This document shows, piece by piece, positions 16,472 to 24,073 of a stretch of 47,072 nt of DNA. The stretch is from Alphaproteobacteria bacterium (GTDB lineage Bacteria; Pseudomonadota; Alphaproteobacteria; ATCC43930; CGMCC-115725), in assembly GCA_028866355.1 (NCBI GenBank), contig JAGWIH010000001.1:1-47072 (forward strand), given 5' to 3'. Both the position numbers and the translations under genes were made by a program. The notes under the pieces are model-generated. The model was given only the letters and a program-made list of their open reading frames with translations, made no database searches and had not been told where the DNA came from. Positions within the stretch are counted from its first letter, which is position 1; every line of letters starts with the position of its first letter.

Positions 16472-17962
16472 CTAACTTTCGGAGATGTCTTCGAGAACGC
16501 CGGCCGCCACACGGCTACGTTCGAGTTCCTGGCGGAGCGCCTGTTTCATCCGCACGAGGCCGGCTTCGGTTGTGCCTTCGCAACGGGCGAGCAAGGCGGC
16601 GCGGTGGCGCGACGCGCGCAATAGCCACCAGCCTTCGTCAGCTTTGAACCGGACGCCGTCTATGGTGGTGATTTCGGCCCCGGCCGCGGTCAGCCGCGCG
16701 CCGATTTCATCGATCACCGCATTCTTGCGGTCGTTGGCGCATGGCAGAGCCAGCTCGGGAATGTCGAACGTCTGGGGCAGGCCGTCTCGCAATGCCGCGA
16801 GGCTGCAATCGGCACGCGACACCACGTTCATGAGTCGCACGGCCGCATAGAGCGCGTCATCATATTGGCCGTCCTGATCGCCGAAAAAGACATGTCCGTT
16901 GGCTTCGCCCGCCAGGAGTGCGCCAGTTTCGGCGACCTTGACCTCGATCGCGCCACGGCCCGCGCGTGTCATCACTGGCACGCCGCCGAGCCGGGCAATC
17001 TCGTCGAAGAAGGTCTGGCTCGCGCCAACGTCGCCAATGATCGCCGCGCCCGGGTGGGTCTGAAGAACGTCGCGCGCCAGCAGCAGCAAAGTCTGGTCGA
17101 TGCGAAGAATGCGCCCTTCGCCGTCGACGACCCCAAGACGGTCGCCGTCACCGTCGAAGGCGACGCCGATATCGCATTCCTCGGCGACGACGATCTTGCG
17201 CAATCGTTCGAGCGCGTCGGGTCGCGCCGGATCCGGTCGATGATCGGGAAAGGTACCGTCGACCATCTCGTTCAACAGAACATGACGCCCGGGAAGACGG
17301 GTGCACAGCTTGGTCAGGACCGCGCCGACGGCGCCGTTGCTTGCGTCCCACGCTACGGCGAGTGGATGTTCAAGCTTAAGCGCTTCGCTCAGCCGGTTGA
17401 CATAGGCGTCAAGCATCGGCCGGTTGAGCATCAGCCCATCGTCCGATGCGAACGCGCCGCGCGCGGCGACGTCACCGAGCTGCCGAATGTCGGCTTGCGT
17501 CAACGATCGACCGCGCACGCTCAGTTTGAATCCATTGTATTCGGCCGGATCATGCGATCCGGTCACCATCACCGCCGCGTCGGCGCGTAGCCGTATGCGC
17601 GCGAATTGCAGCATCGGCGTCGGGCCGAGGCCGACGCGCGCGACCTGCATTCCGGCCGTAATCATACCGCGCGCGAAAGCGACAGCGAGCGCGCGCGACG
17701 TCACCCGACCGTCGAATCCCAGGACTGTGGTCCGTCCGCCGCGTTCGGCGACAAGCGTTCCGAAGGCGGCGCCCAGCGCGGCGGCGTCGGTGGCGTCGAG
17801 CGTCTGACCGACGATTCCGCGTATATCCTCATCGCGGAGAATGGCCGGATTGACGGCACGTGCGCCGATCATCGGCGCAGACGTCAGCGACGGCAGACGC
17901 TCGGGACGCACGCGCCCTCGCGCGACCGCGCCAACGGCGCGATAGGGCTGTCCGTTGGTCAT
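16472..17962 (-). CDS. Phosphohexomutase (phosphomannomutase/phosphoglucomutase family)
   Basis: A 496-residue alpha-D-phosphohexomutase that interconverts hexose-6-phosphate and hexose-1-phosphate. The phosphoserine loop is VTGSHDPAEYNGFK (Ser136), the Mg loop is DGDGDRLG (Asp270, 272, 274), the sugar-specificity loop is GEANGHVFF, and a C-terminal phosphate-binding loop is RHRAALLARCEGTTE-like. GEANGH is close to the GEMSGH of PMM/PGM dual enzymes. The phosphoserine loop has TGSHDP instead of the more usual TASHNP. The ATG at 17962 shares one base with the galU stop (TGATG), so the pair is translationally coupled and probably supplies Man-1-P and/or Glc-1-P for glycan synthesis. Confidence 0.9.
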   Translation of the reverse strand: MTNGQPYRAVGAVARGRVRPERLPSLTSAPMIGARAVNPAILRDEDIRGIVGQTLDATDAAALGAAFGTLVAERGGRTTVLGFDGRVTSRALAVAFARGMITAGMQVARVGLGPTPMLQFARIRLRADAAVMVTGSHDPAEYNGFKLSVRGRSLTQADIRQLGDVAARGAFASDDGLMLNRPMLDAYVNRLSEALKLEHPLAVAWDASNGAVGAVLTKLCTRLPGRHVLLNEMVDGTFPDHRPDPARPDALERLRKIVVAEECDIGVAFDGDGDRLGVVDGEGRILRIDQTLLLLARDVLQTHPGAAIIGDVGASQTFFDEIARLGGVPVMTRAGRGAIEVKVAETGALLAGEANGHVFFGDQDGQYDDALYAAVRLMNVVSRADCSLAALRDGLPQTFDIPELALPCANDRKNAVIDEIGARLTAAGAEITTIDGVRFKADEGWWLLRASRHRAALLARCEGTTEAGLVRMKQALRQELERSRVAAGVLEDISES

Positions 17963-18879
17963 CAAGAAGCCTGTCGAGCGGTCGGCTCGACCAAGCGCAG
18001 TCGGTTATTGGCGCTGGCAAGGCGGGCATAACGGCTCAACAAATTACGCGCCGACGGGGCTAGATCGGTGCGCGCCAAGATATGCGCGAGGTTGGCCTCG
18101 AAAAGGCCGAGCGCATCGCCGCAATCGAAATACCGACCGGCAAAGGCGTAGGCATGCAACGTCCGGTTATCCACGCAGCGGGCGATCACATCGGCGAATG
18201 GCCGGTCGCCGGCGGTGCCGAGACAGTCAAGGATCGCGGGTTCGAAGATGCACCGGCCGGCAATCGCCCATCGTCGGGCTCCGCCGCCGGTTTCCGGCCA
18301 ATCGTCGACGCCAGCGGCTGCGAGCAGTCGATCGTCGCGGCGCCGGGCGGCGATCACGCCGTGACGCGCCGTGCGGCTGCGTGCGGCCGGTGTTACGGCG
18401 ACGAGATTGCCGCCAACCTGCGCGTAGGCCTCGATCATCTGCGCGAGGCACGGCGTTTTTGCCTGAATGACCTCGTCCGGCATGACGACCGCAAACGGCT
18501 CGTCGCCGACGACGCGTCGCGCGCACCACAAGGCATGCGCGACGCCCAGCGGCTCCAGCTGCCTTATATAGGCGATGGTTCCCGACCCGAAGTCGCTCGA
18601 CTCGATCGCCGCAAGTGCGCCGCCCTTGCGGGCCCGGCGGAGCGTGTCTTCGAGTTCGGTCGCACAGTCGAAATGATCCTCAATCGTTCCTTTGCCACGG
18701 CCGGTGACGATGACGACCTCGTCGATACCCGCGGCGCGTGCTTCTTCGACCGCATATTGGATCAGTGGTCGATCGACCAGCGGCAGCATTTCCTTGGGGA
18801 CCGCCTTGGCCGCGGGAAGAAACCGCGTATCGAGCGCGCCCACGGGGATCACCGCGCGGCGGACAATGGATTTCGTCAT
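17962..18879 (-). CDS. galU: UTP-glucose-1-phosphate uridylyltransferase-like protein (GalU family, diverged)
   Basis: A 305-residue nucleotidyltransferase of the GalU family that would make UDP-glucose from UTP and Glc-1-P. Clear GalU blocks are RFLPAAKAVPKEMLPLVDRPL, QYAVEEARAAGIDEVVIVTGRGK, FAVVMPDEVI and FDCGDALGLFEANLAHIL. Two signature sites are unusual. The nucleotide-binding loop reads PVGALDTRF where GalU normally has PVAGLGTRF. The usual GGEIQLTDAI-type motif is replaced by DRPFADVIARCV. It may therefore have altered nucleotide or sugar preference or reduced activity. It is the first gene of a coupled pair with the phosphohexomutase. The family call is firm; UDP-glucose formation is an inference. 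Confidence 0.85.
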   Translation of the reverse strand: MTKSIVRRAVIPVGALDTRFLPAAKAVPKEMLPLVDRPLIQYAVEEARAAGIDEVVIVTGRGKGTIEDHFDCATELEDTLRRARKGGALAAIESSDFGSGTIAYIRQLEPLGVAHALWCARRVVGDEPFAVVMPDEVIQAKTPCLAQMIEAYAQVGGNLVAVTPAARSRTARHGVIAARRRDDRLLAAAGVDDWPETGGGARRWAIAGRCIFEPAILDCLGTAGDRPFADVIARCVDNRTLHAYAFAGRYFDCGDALGLFEANLAHILARTDLAPSARNLLSRYARLASANNRLRLVEPTARQAS

Positions 18880-18941
18880 GTGTCGCTGTACTCCGAAATG
18901 TGCCGAGATGTGTTCATCGACTTAAGACGGCCGGCTATCGC

Positions 18942-18988
18942 CTTTATTCCAATGTCGGAGACATGCTTTTCCAGTGCGTGGAATAAAG
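18942..18988. promoter_or_regulatory. 10-base inverted repeat in the galU/anti-sigma divergent region
   Basis: CTTTATTCCA at 18942-18951 is mirrored perfectly by TGGAATAAAG at 18979-18988, with a 27-base spacer. The repeat sits 63 bases upstream of galU and 60 bases upstream of the chosen anti-sigma start. It is a candidate paired operator for the divergent genes, or the arms of a long hairpin in either leader. Confidence 0.45.
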
Positions 18989-19047
18989 TCGGCACCTGGC
19001 CGTCCATATCATTGTGTCGTGGCGTCAATTACGCGCGGGCTAAATCC

Positions 19048-19518
19048 GTGGCAGAGAACCGCTCCAGCAACGTCATCGTTCTGCCGCATCGGCGTCGCAC
19101 GCGCTGGCGGGTGGCGGCGCTCCGTTGGTGGTCGCATCACGACACGTGCCAACCCGCGCTGCCGCCGCCATCGACGATCAGCGATTACGATCTGCATGCA
19201 TTTGTCGATAACGCGCTCGATGCCGTGCGACACAAGCAGGTACAGGCGTTTCTCACGCAGCACCCCGCGCTAGCTGCCGACGCCGACGCCTATACCCGAC
19301 AAAACCGCCTATTGCGGGCGCTCAAGCGTCCATCGAGACCGAATTCGCCGGCGCTGAGCTACCTCGCGGTCCAACTCACCTTCCGTCTGACGCGTGGGCG
19401 CATCGCCCGCGCGGCGGCGTGTTGCGTGGCAGGGGCGGTAATCGCTCTCGCCGGTTGGTCATTCCTGTCGGACGATTGGACCGTCATGCCGCGCCTGATC
19501 GCGGCGGCGGGGCTGTAA
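19048..19518 (+). CDS. Anti-sigma factor-like single-pass membrane protein
   Basis: This 156-residue protein has a basic N-terminus and then a segment typical of alphaproteobacterial transmembrane anti-sigma regulators: ISDYDLHAFVDNALD...VQAFLTQHPALAADADAY, ending QNRLLRAL. Near the C-terminus one hydrophobic helix (RAAACCVAGAVIALAGWSFL) is followed by a short tail. No ZAS-type HxxxCxxC motif is evident. The start is uncertain: GTG at 19048 is preferred because it leaves the inverted repeat at 18942-18988 upstream, but ATG at 18952 is possible (188 residues). It is the likely partner of the ECF sigma factor at 15889-16431, although two opposite-strand genes separate them. Confidence 0.65.
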   Translation: MAENRSSNVIVLPHRRRTRWRVAALRWWSHHDTCQPALPPPSTISDYDLHAFVDNALDAVRHKQVQAFLTQHPALAADADAYTRQNRLLRALKRPSRPNSPALSYLAVQLTFRLTRGRIARAAACCVAGAVIALAGWSFLSDDWTVMPRLIAAAGL

Positions 19519-19551
19519 TCGCCGCGCATTGACGATTGCTCCTTTGTGACT

Positions 19552-19575
19552 ATTCCGTGGTTCAGGCCACGGGAA
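19552..19575 (+). terminator. Hairpin downstream of the anti-sigma-like gene
   Basis: CCGTGG (19555-19560), loop TTCAGG, CCACGG (19567-19572) form a perfect 6-base stem, extendable by TTCC/GGAA with a one-base bulge. It lies 36 bases after the stop codon. There is no T-tract, so it may be only a pause or RNA-stabilising hairpin. The rest of 19576-19811 has no convincing gene. Confidence 0.35.
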
Positions 19576-19754
19576 ATCCCGCGATATAAGGGGTGCCCGC
19601 GTCAAATTTGTGCCCCATTTGGCGGTTTAGATTCACCAACAGTTGCCGTCGCGAACCGCGCGTCGGGGCGTCTCTTGGGGCGCCGCATCGGATTGGATGC
19701 CATTTCGCCTACGCCGGAGGAGGGGACAACGCGGTCGATCTCGCTCTCGATGTC

Positions 19755-19780
19755 CACACGTCAACCAGAACGCACGTGTG
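19755..19780. promoter_or_regulatory. 7-base inverted repeat upstream of the response regulator gene
   Basis: CACACGT (19755-19761) and ACGTGTG (19774-19780) are perfect mirror copies with a 12-base spacer. They lie 32 bases before the response regulator ATG, a position suitable for autoregulation or repression. This was found by eye; no known factor is assigned. Confidence 0.4.
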
Positions 19781-19811
19781 TCGGACCAATTTTTGTGTGA
19801 GGTGAATAGCG

Positions 19812-20639
19812 ATGACGACGCTGCAGAAGGAAGCCGCCTGGTCGAACACGAATGTCGCGATCATGGCGAACGAATCGAATCAACCGAATCAGATCGAGCC
19901 GGCGTCCGCCGGCCGCACCAAGTTGGTGCTGGTCGATGACGACGCGGATTATCGCGAAGCCGCGTCGGCGGAGCTTACAGAGCTCGCCTTCGAGGTGTTG
20001 GCGTTCGCCGCCGGCGACGAGATGCTCGAGTACTTCGCCCAGAACAACGACGCCGACATCATCGTGCTCGACTGGAAGCTGCCGGGCGGACTCGGCATCG
20101 ACCTGCTGCCCAAACTACATGATCGCGGCATCCGGTTGCCGGTGGTGTTTCTCACCGGCATGCCGGCGACCGCTTACGAGAACGCGGCGCTTGATCGCGG
20201 CGCGCTCGATTTCGTCGACAAAGCGCGCGGCGTTCCAATTCTTGCCAAACGCATCCGCTTGATCCTGGATTCGCACCGCCGCGCCCGCGAGACGCCCGCC
20301 AAATCGGCGCTCACCTGCGGAAAATTGACGCTGCGGCCGGACGTTAATCGCGCGTTCTGGGACAACCGGGACGTCAATCTGACGGTGACGGAATTCAACA
20401 TCGTTCACCTGATGGTGGCGCATGCCGGCGAGCACGTGACCTATCGGTCGATCTATGATTGCGTCCATCATGCCGGATTCGTGGCCGGCAACGGCGACGA
20501 GGGCTACCGTACGAATGTCCGCTCGTCGATCAAACGAATCCGCAACAAATTCCGGGCGCTCGATGGCGAATTCTCCGAAATCGAGAACTTTCCGGCATTC
20601 GGATACCGGTGGCGCACCGCGCCGGCCCAGCCTGCCTGA
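19812..20639 (+). CDS. ChvI-like response regulator, OmpR family
   Basis: A 275-residue two-component regulator. The receiver domain (about 36-150) has the acidic pocket VDDD (42-44), phospho-acceptor Asp87 in VLDWKLPGG, Thr115 in FLTGMP and Lys137 in DFVDKARG. The DNA-binding winged helix (about 160-270) contains TVTEFNIVHLMVAHAGEHVTY and GYRTNVRSSIKRIRNKFRA, strongly ChvI/ExoR-pathway-like. The ATG has GAGGTG 7-8 bases upstream; Met at 19863 is an alternative because the first ~18 residues look dispensable. ChvI-type regulators control exopolysaccharide and envelope genes, and this gene sits directly before the wza operon. A ChvG-type DHp fragment follows in another frame, with no complete kinase in the window. 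Confidence 0.92.
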   Translation: MTTLQKEAAWSNTNVAIMANESNQPNQIEPASAGRTKLVLVDDDADYREAASAELTELAFEVLAFAAGDEMLEYFAQNNDADIIVLDWKLPGGLGIDLLPKLHDRGIRLPVVFLTGMPATAYENAALDRGALDFVDKARGVPILAKRIRLILDSHRRARETPAKSALTCGKLTLRPDVNRAFWDNRDVNLTVTEFNIVHLMVAHAGEHVTYRSIYDCVHHAGFVAGNGDEGYRTNVRSSIKRIRNKFRALDGEFSEIENFPAFGYRWRTAPAQPA

Positions 20640-20895
20640 CGGTCGGCCGTCGCGAGACAAGCATGCCGCCGCCGACGAGACGGCGCACGCTTTCAAGGGA
20701 TCGTTGGCGACGATCCGTTCGTCGATCGAGCCGTTGCGCCGCGCGGTGCCGCCGGAGAATGCGCGCGCGCGACGGGCGCTCGAACTGATCGAAGCCGCGG
20801 TCGATCGCCTCGTTGCCTTGGTCGAGGCGGTACACGAGCGCGACTGCGCCGCGGCCGCAGCGGACGAACCGTCGACCGACACGACACAAAACTGA
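20563..20895 (+). CDS. Short DHp-domain protein (histidine-kinase dimerisation/phospho-acceptor fragment without ATPase)
   Basis: The frame encodes a segment with the ChvG-type H-box: ADETAHAFKGSLATIRSSIEPL, with the candidate phospho-His in TAHAFKG, followed by a second helix RRALELIEAAVDRLVALVEAV. This matches both helices of a DHp domain but stops ~20 residues later, with no N, G1 or G2 ATP-binding boxes. The only ATG in frame (20563) overlaps the response regulator by 77 bases and would add ~30 residues of non-homologous sequence. Initiation at a non-ATG codon, or a +1 frameshift joining it to the regulator, is equally possible. It may be a phosphotransfer partner of the regulator or a kinase remnant. 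Confidence 0.5.
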   Translation: MANSPKSRTFRHSDTGGAPRRPSLPDGRPSRDKHAAADETAHAFKGSLATIRSSIEPLRRAVPPENARARRALELIEAAVDRLVALVEAVHERDCAAAAADEPSTDTTQN

Positions 20896-20930
20896 CGACG
20901 CGCCAGGAGCGTGCGCGGCGTTCCGTGGCG

Positions 20931-20951
20931 GTCACCGTTTCTGTCACCGTT
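20931..20951 (+). promoter_or_regulatory. Direct repeat GTCACCGTT x2 upstream of the wza operon
   Basis: GTCACCGTT occurs at 20931-20939 and again at 20943-20951, 12 bases start to start, about 125-145 bases before the wza start. OmpR-family regulators often bind short direct repeats spaced by roughly one helical turn. The neighbouring ChvI-like regulator is therefore a natural candidate, but no binding evidence exists. Confidence 0.4.
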
Positions 20952-21076
20952 ATGGCACAAGACCGGACCCGGTTTGATCACAACCGACCAGGCATATCGG
21001 GCCACAAAATCCGCAAAATCTTGCGTAACGCTGCGTTCGTTCGACGGGCCAGCGGAACGGTCGATGGAGTAATGCC

Positions 21077-21721
21077 ATGCGGCATTTGACGGGCGGGATC
21101 GCATCGATCGCGGCATTGAGCTTTGCCGTCGCGATCGCGTTTTCGCTGCCGGCTTCGGCGCAGTCGAATCCGGCGCTGCCGAGTTACAAATCAACGCTGC
21201 CGCCGCAACAGCAGCAAAGTCTGGCGTCGCCGACGCAAAATTCGCCGTCGGTGCCGAACGATCCGGGGTATCAACTCGGCAATGGCGATCAGCTTCGTAT
21301 CACCGTGTTCGGTCAGCCGGACTTGACCAACACCTATCAAGTCGACGGCCAGGGGATGCTCCAATTCCCACTCGTCGGCCGCATCCATGCCGGCGGCATG
21401 ACCGCCGGGCAATTGCAGCAGGAGATCGTTCATAAGTTGAGTCCGGATTACATCCGCAATCCGAGCGTCAGTGTCGAGGTGATGAATTACCGGCCGTTCT
21501 ACGTCCTGGGCGAAGTGAACAAGGCGGGTGCCTATCCCTATGTGAGCGGCATGACGGTGAACCAAGCGGTCGCTTTCGCCGGCGGCTTCACGTACCGCGC
21601 CAAGGACGACAATTTCGAGATCGATCGGAACGAGAACGGGCAGCACACCACATTCAAGGCAAGCGGTGACACCCCGGTTCGCCCCGGCGATGTCATTACG
21701 ATACCCGAGCGATTCTTCTGA
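21077..21721 (+). CDS. Polysaccharide export protein, Wza/GumB type (OPX family)
   Basis: A 214-residue outer-membrane polysaccharide export protein. The signal peptide has a hydrophobic core ending ASA at residue 28. No lipobox cysteine is visible. The Poly_export (PES) domain is GNGDQLRITVFGQPDLTNTY...DGQGMLQFPLVGRIHAGGMTA, followed by an SLBB-like domain RPFYVLGEVNKAGAYPYVSGMTV and VRPGDVITIPERFF. It is short, with a single SLBB module as in GumB/ExoF types, and lacks the C-terminal membrane helix of E. coli Wza. It starts the plus-strand polysaccharide operon, and its stop shares a base with the wzc start (TGATG). It should form the periplasmic/outer-membrane exit path together with Wzc. 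Confidence 0.93.
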   Translation: MRHLTGGIASIAALSFAVAIAFSLPASAQSNPALPSYKSTLPPQQQQSLASPTQNSPSVPNDPGYQLGNGDQLRITVFGQPDLTNTYQVDGQGMLQFPLVGRIHAGGMTAGQLQQEIVHKLSPDYIRNPSVSVEVMNYRPFYVLGEVNKAGAYPYVSGMTVNQAVAFAGGFTYRAKDDNFEIDRNENGQHTTFKASGDTPVRPGDVITIPERFF

Positions 21722-24069
21722 TGTCATTTCTCGAACCGTTGCACCAACGCCAACCGGCGTCGCGGCGTGACCTTTATGAGCGCGCGCCCCTGCAATACAT
21801 TGCCGCACCCGCTGCCGGCCCGCCGCAACAGGATCTGCTGGATACGATCCGTCGCATCTGGCGGCACCGGCTCTTGGTGCTGGCGTTCATGGCGGGGTTC
21901 GTCGTTATTGCCGCGGTCGTATTGTGGCACCTGCCGTCGCTCTATGTCGGCGAAGCGCAAGTCCAGATCGGCGTTCCCGCGACGCCGGTCCTTAGCACCG
22001 ACTTGCGCGTCGGCGGCGGCGACGCCGATACGGAGAAGGTCGAAAACGAGCGCCTCGCGATGGAGTCGCGCGATCTCGCCCGCGGCGTGATCGAGCGGCT
22101 GCATCTCGACAAAAATCCCGAATTCGCCGTCCCGCCGAAGAAGCCTGGCTTGTTGCATCGTCTGTTGCAGTTCGGCGGGCTACTGAACGCGGCGCCAACG
22201 CCGCCGGCTTCGGCTGTCGCTGAGTCGTCGACGCCCGATTCGACGGACGTCGCGGCAACGCCGGATCCGAACGACGCGGCCGCGATTGCCGCGTCGGCGC
22301 TGCCGGTTATTCCGCCCGATAACCCGACCATGGACCGGGTGGTCGACAAGCTGCTGTCGCGCGTGACGGTGACCGTCGAAGGCCGTTCGCACGTGCTGAC
22401 GATCGATGCCGAATCGGTCGACTCGGCGCTCGCGGCCAAGATCGCCAATACGTTTGCGACCACGTATTTGAGCCAACAGCGCTCGAGCAAGATCAAGTCG
22501 AGCGATCGCGTCATGCAGTACCTCAAGGCGCGCATCGCGGAGTTGCGCCAGCAGGTCGAGACCTCGGAGCAGGCGGCGGCGGATTATCGCCGCCAGAACG
22601 GCCTCTACGAGGGCATGACCAACGCCAACGTGACGACCCAACAGCTGACCGAGATCAACACGCAACTGGTTCAGGCGCAGACCGAAAAAGCGACGGCCGA
22701 CGCGCAAGTTAACGAAGCGATCGCAATGCAGCACGGCGTGGTCAATGACGCGACCGTTCCTGCGGTGCTCGACTCATCGTTGATCCAGACCCTGAAAGCG
22801 CAGCAGGCGCAGGCTGCCCAGACCTTGGCCCAAGTGAGCGCGAATTATGGTCCGCGTTACCCGGCGGTGATCCAGGCGAAGAACCAGGTCGCCGACATCA
22901 ACCGCAAGATCAACACCGAAACCAGCCGGATCATCGATGGCCTGAGGCGGACGGCGCGCGCGGCGGATGCGCGCTATGCCGCGATGACCAATAACTTCCA
23001 TAGCACCGAAAAGCAGATGGGTGGCGTCAACGAAAAGGCGATCCATCTCGAGGCGCTGGAACGCGACGCGACCGTCAATCAGAATCTGCTCGAGGCCATG
23101 CTGGCGCGCGCCAAAGAGACGATCGGCCGCGAGGAAATCGAGACGCCGGACGCCAAGCTGATTTCCGCGGCCGCGCCGCCGGTTGCGCCGACCTATCCGC
23201 CGAAGACGCTGATCCTGTTGCTGAGCGCGGTCGGTGGGTTGCTGATCGGGTCGCTGGCCGCGCTGTTGCGCGAGAGCGCGGACCACACCTTCCGTCGCTC
23301 CGACGAGCTCGAGCAGGCGACGGGGCTGCCGGTGATCGCCATGGTGCCGGATCTCAAGGGCATGGCCCAGCCCGCGCTCCACGTTCTGCGCAAGCCGGTC
23401 TCTGCGTTCAGCGAATCGCTGCGCAAGATCTATGTCGGCCTGCAACTGTCGGAGTCCACGCAGGCGCCGAAAACAGTGATGATCTCGTCGGCGACGCCCG
23501 GCGAAGGAAAATCAATGATCGTCGCGTCGCTGGCACGGCTACTGGCGCGCAATGGCAAGCGCATTCTGGTCATTGATTGCGACTGGCGCGCGCCGACGAT
23601 ACACCGCATCTTTCAGCGCTCGGACAAGAATGGCCTGGCGACGCTGCTGGCGGACGAAGGCACGCCATTGAACGACGTTATCTACAACGATCCGTTGTCC
23701 GGGCTCGATCTCATCGTTTCGGGCGGCTGGACGCCGAACGCGACGCATCTGCTCACGTCACCGCGCATGCGCAGTGCGCTGCAAACCTTCGGCAAGAACT
23801 ATGATTTGGTGATCTTGGATACCGCCCCCGTTTTGGTCGCGGCCGAAGTGCTGCAATTGGCGCGGATGGTCGACAAGGTCCTTTATACGGTGCGTTGGGG
23901 CCACACACGGCGCGAGGTGGCACTCGACGGGTTGAAGCAGCTGCTCGAGGCTGGCGCCGATGTCCCCGGCCTCTTGGTCTCGCGTGTCGACGCCAAGCGA
24001 TATCGCGAATTCGCGTACAGCCACCTCAACTACGAATACGCGCGCCCGTCGCTCGCCCATCTGGGGTAA
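21721..24069 (+). CDS. Wzc/GumC-type polysaccharide co-polymerase with fused tyrosine autokinase (BY-kinase)
   Basis: A 782-residue PCP-2a protein. A transmembrane helix (about 50-70) is followed by the Wzz domain, a periplasmic coiled-coil/GNVR region (about 260-470) and a second membrane helix (about 497-515). The cytoplasmic P-loop kinase has Walker A TPGEGKSMIV (594-598), Walker A' VIDCDWRAP and Walker B LVILDTAPV. The C-terminal tail has tyrosines (KRYREFAYSHLNYEYARPS) that could be autophosphorylated, although the cluster is modest. An Ala/Pro-rich insertion (about 158-195) is unusual. Together with Wza it controls chain length and export. Translational coupling to wza and the downstream glycosyltransferase supports one operon. 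Confidence 0.93.
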   Translation: MSFLEPLHQRQPASRRDLYERAPLQYIAAPAAGPPQQDLLDTIRRIWRHRLLVLAFMAGFVVIAAVVLWHLPSLYVGEAQVQIGVPATPVLSTDLRVGGGDADTEKVENERLAMESRDLARGVIERLHLDKNPEFAVPPKKPGLLHRLLQFGGLLNAAPTPPASAVAESSTPDSTDVAATPDPNDAAAIAASALPVIPPDNPTMDRVVDKLLSRVTVTVEGRSHVLTIDAESVDSALAAKIANTFATTYLSQQRSSKIKSSDRVMQYLKARIAELRQQVETSEQAAADYRRQNGLYEGMTNANVTTQQLTEINTQLVQAQTEKATADAQVNEAIAMQHGVVNDATVPAVLDSSLIQTLKAQQAQAAQTLAQVSANYGPRYPAVIQAKNQVADINRKINTETSRIIDGLRRTARAADARYAAMTNNFHSTEKQMGGVNEKAIHLEALERDATVNQNLLEAMLARAKETIGREEIETPDAKLISAAAPPVAPTYPPKTLILLLSAVGGLLIGSLAALLRESADHTFRRSDELEQATGLPVIAMVPDLKGMAQPALHVLRKPVSAFSESLRKIYVGLQLSESTQAPKTVMISSATPGEGKSMIVASLARLLARNGKRILVIDCDWRAPTIHRIFQRSDKNGLATLLADEGTPLNDVIYNDPLSGLDLIVSGGWTPNATHLLTSPRMRSALQTFGKNYDLVILDTAPVLVAAEVLQLARMVDKVLYTVRWGHTRREVALDGLKQLLEAGADVPGLLVSRVDAKRYREFAYSHLNYEYARPSLAHLG

Positions 24070-24073
24070 CGCC

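Noticed and set aside
18082..18951. N-terminal extension of the anti-sigma-like gene through galU
   Set aside because: That part is antisense to galU and not anti-sigma-like. Translation most likely starts at 19048, or at the earliest 18952.
19546..19800. An 84-codon plus-strand frame in the gap before the response regulator
   Set aside because: No ribosome-binding site, no recognisable motif and an atypical composition. It probably only reflects the lack of stops in GC-rich leader DNA.
20115..21194. A 359-codon minus-strand frame across the regulator and wza promoter
   Set aside because: It is antisense to the response regulator; low-complexity product without domains.
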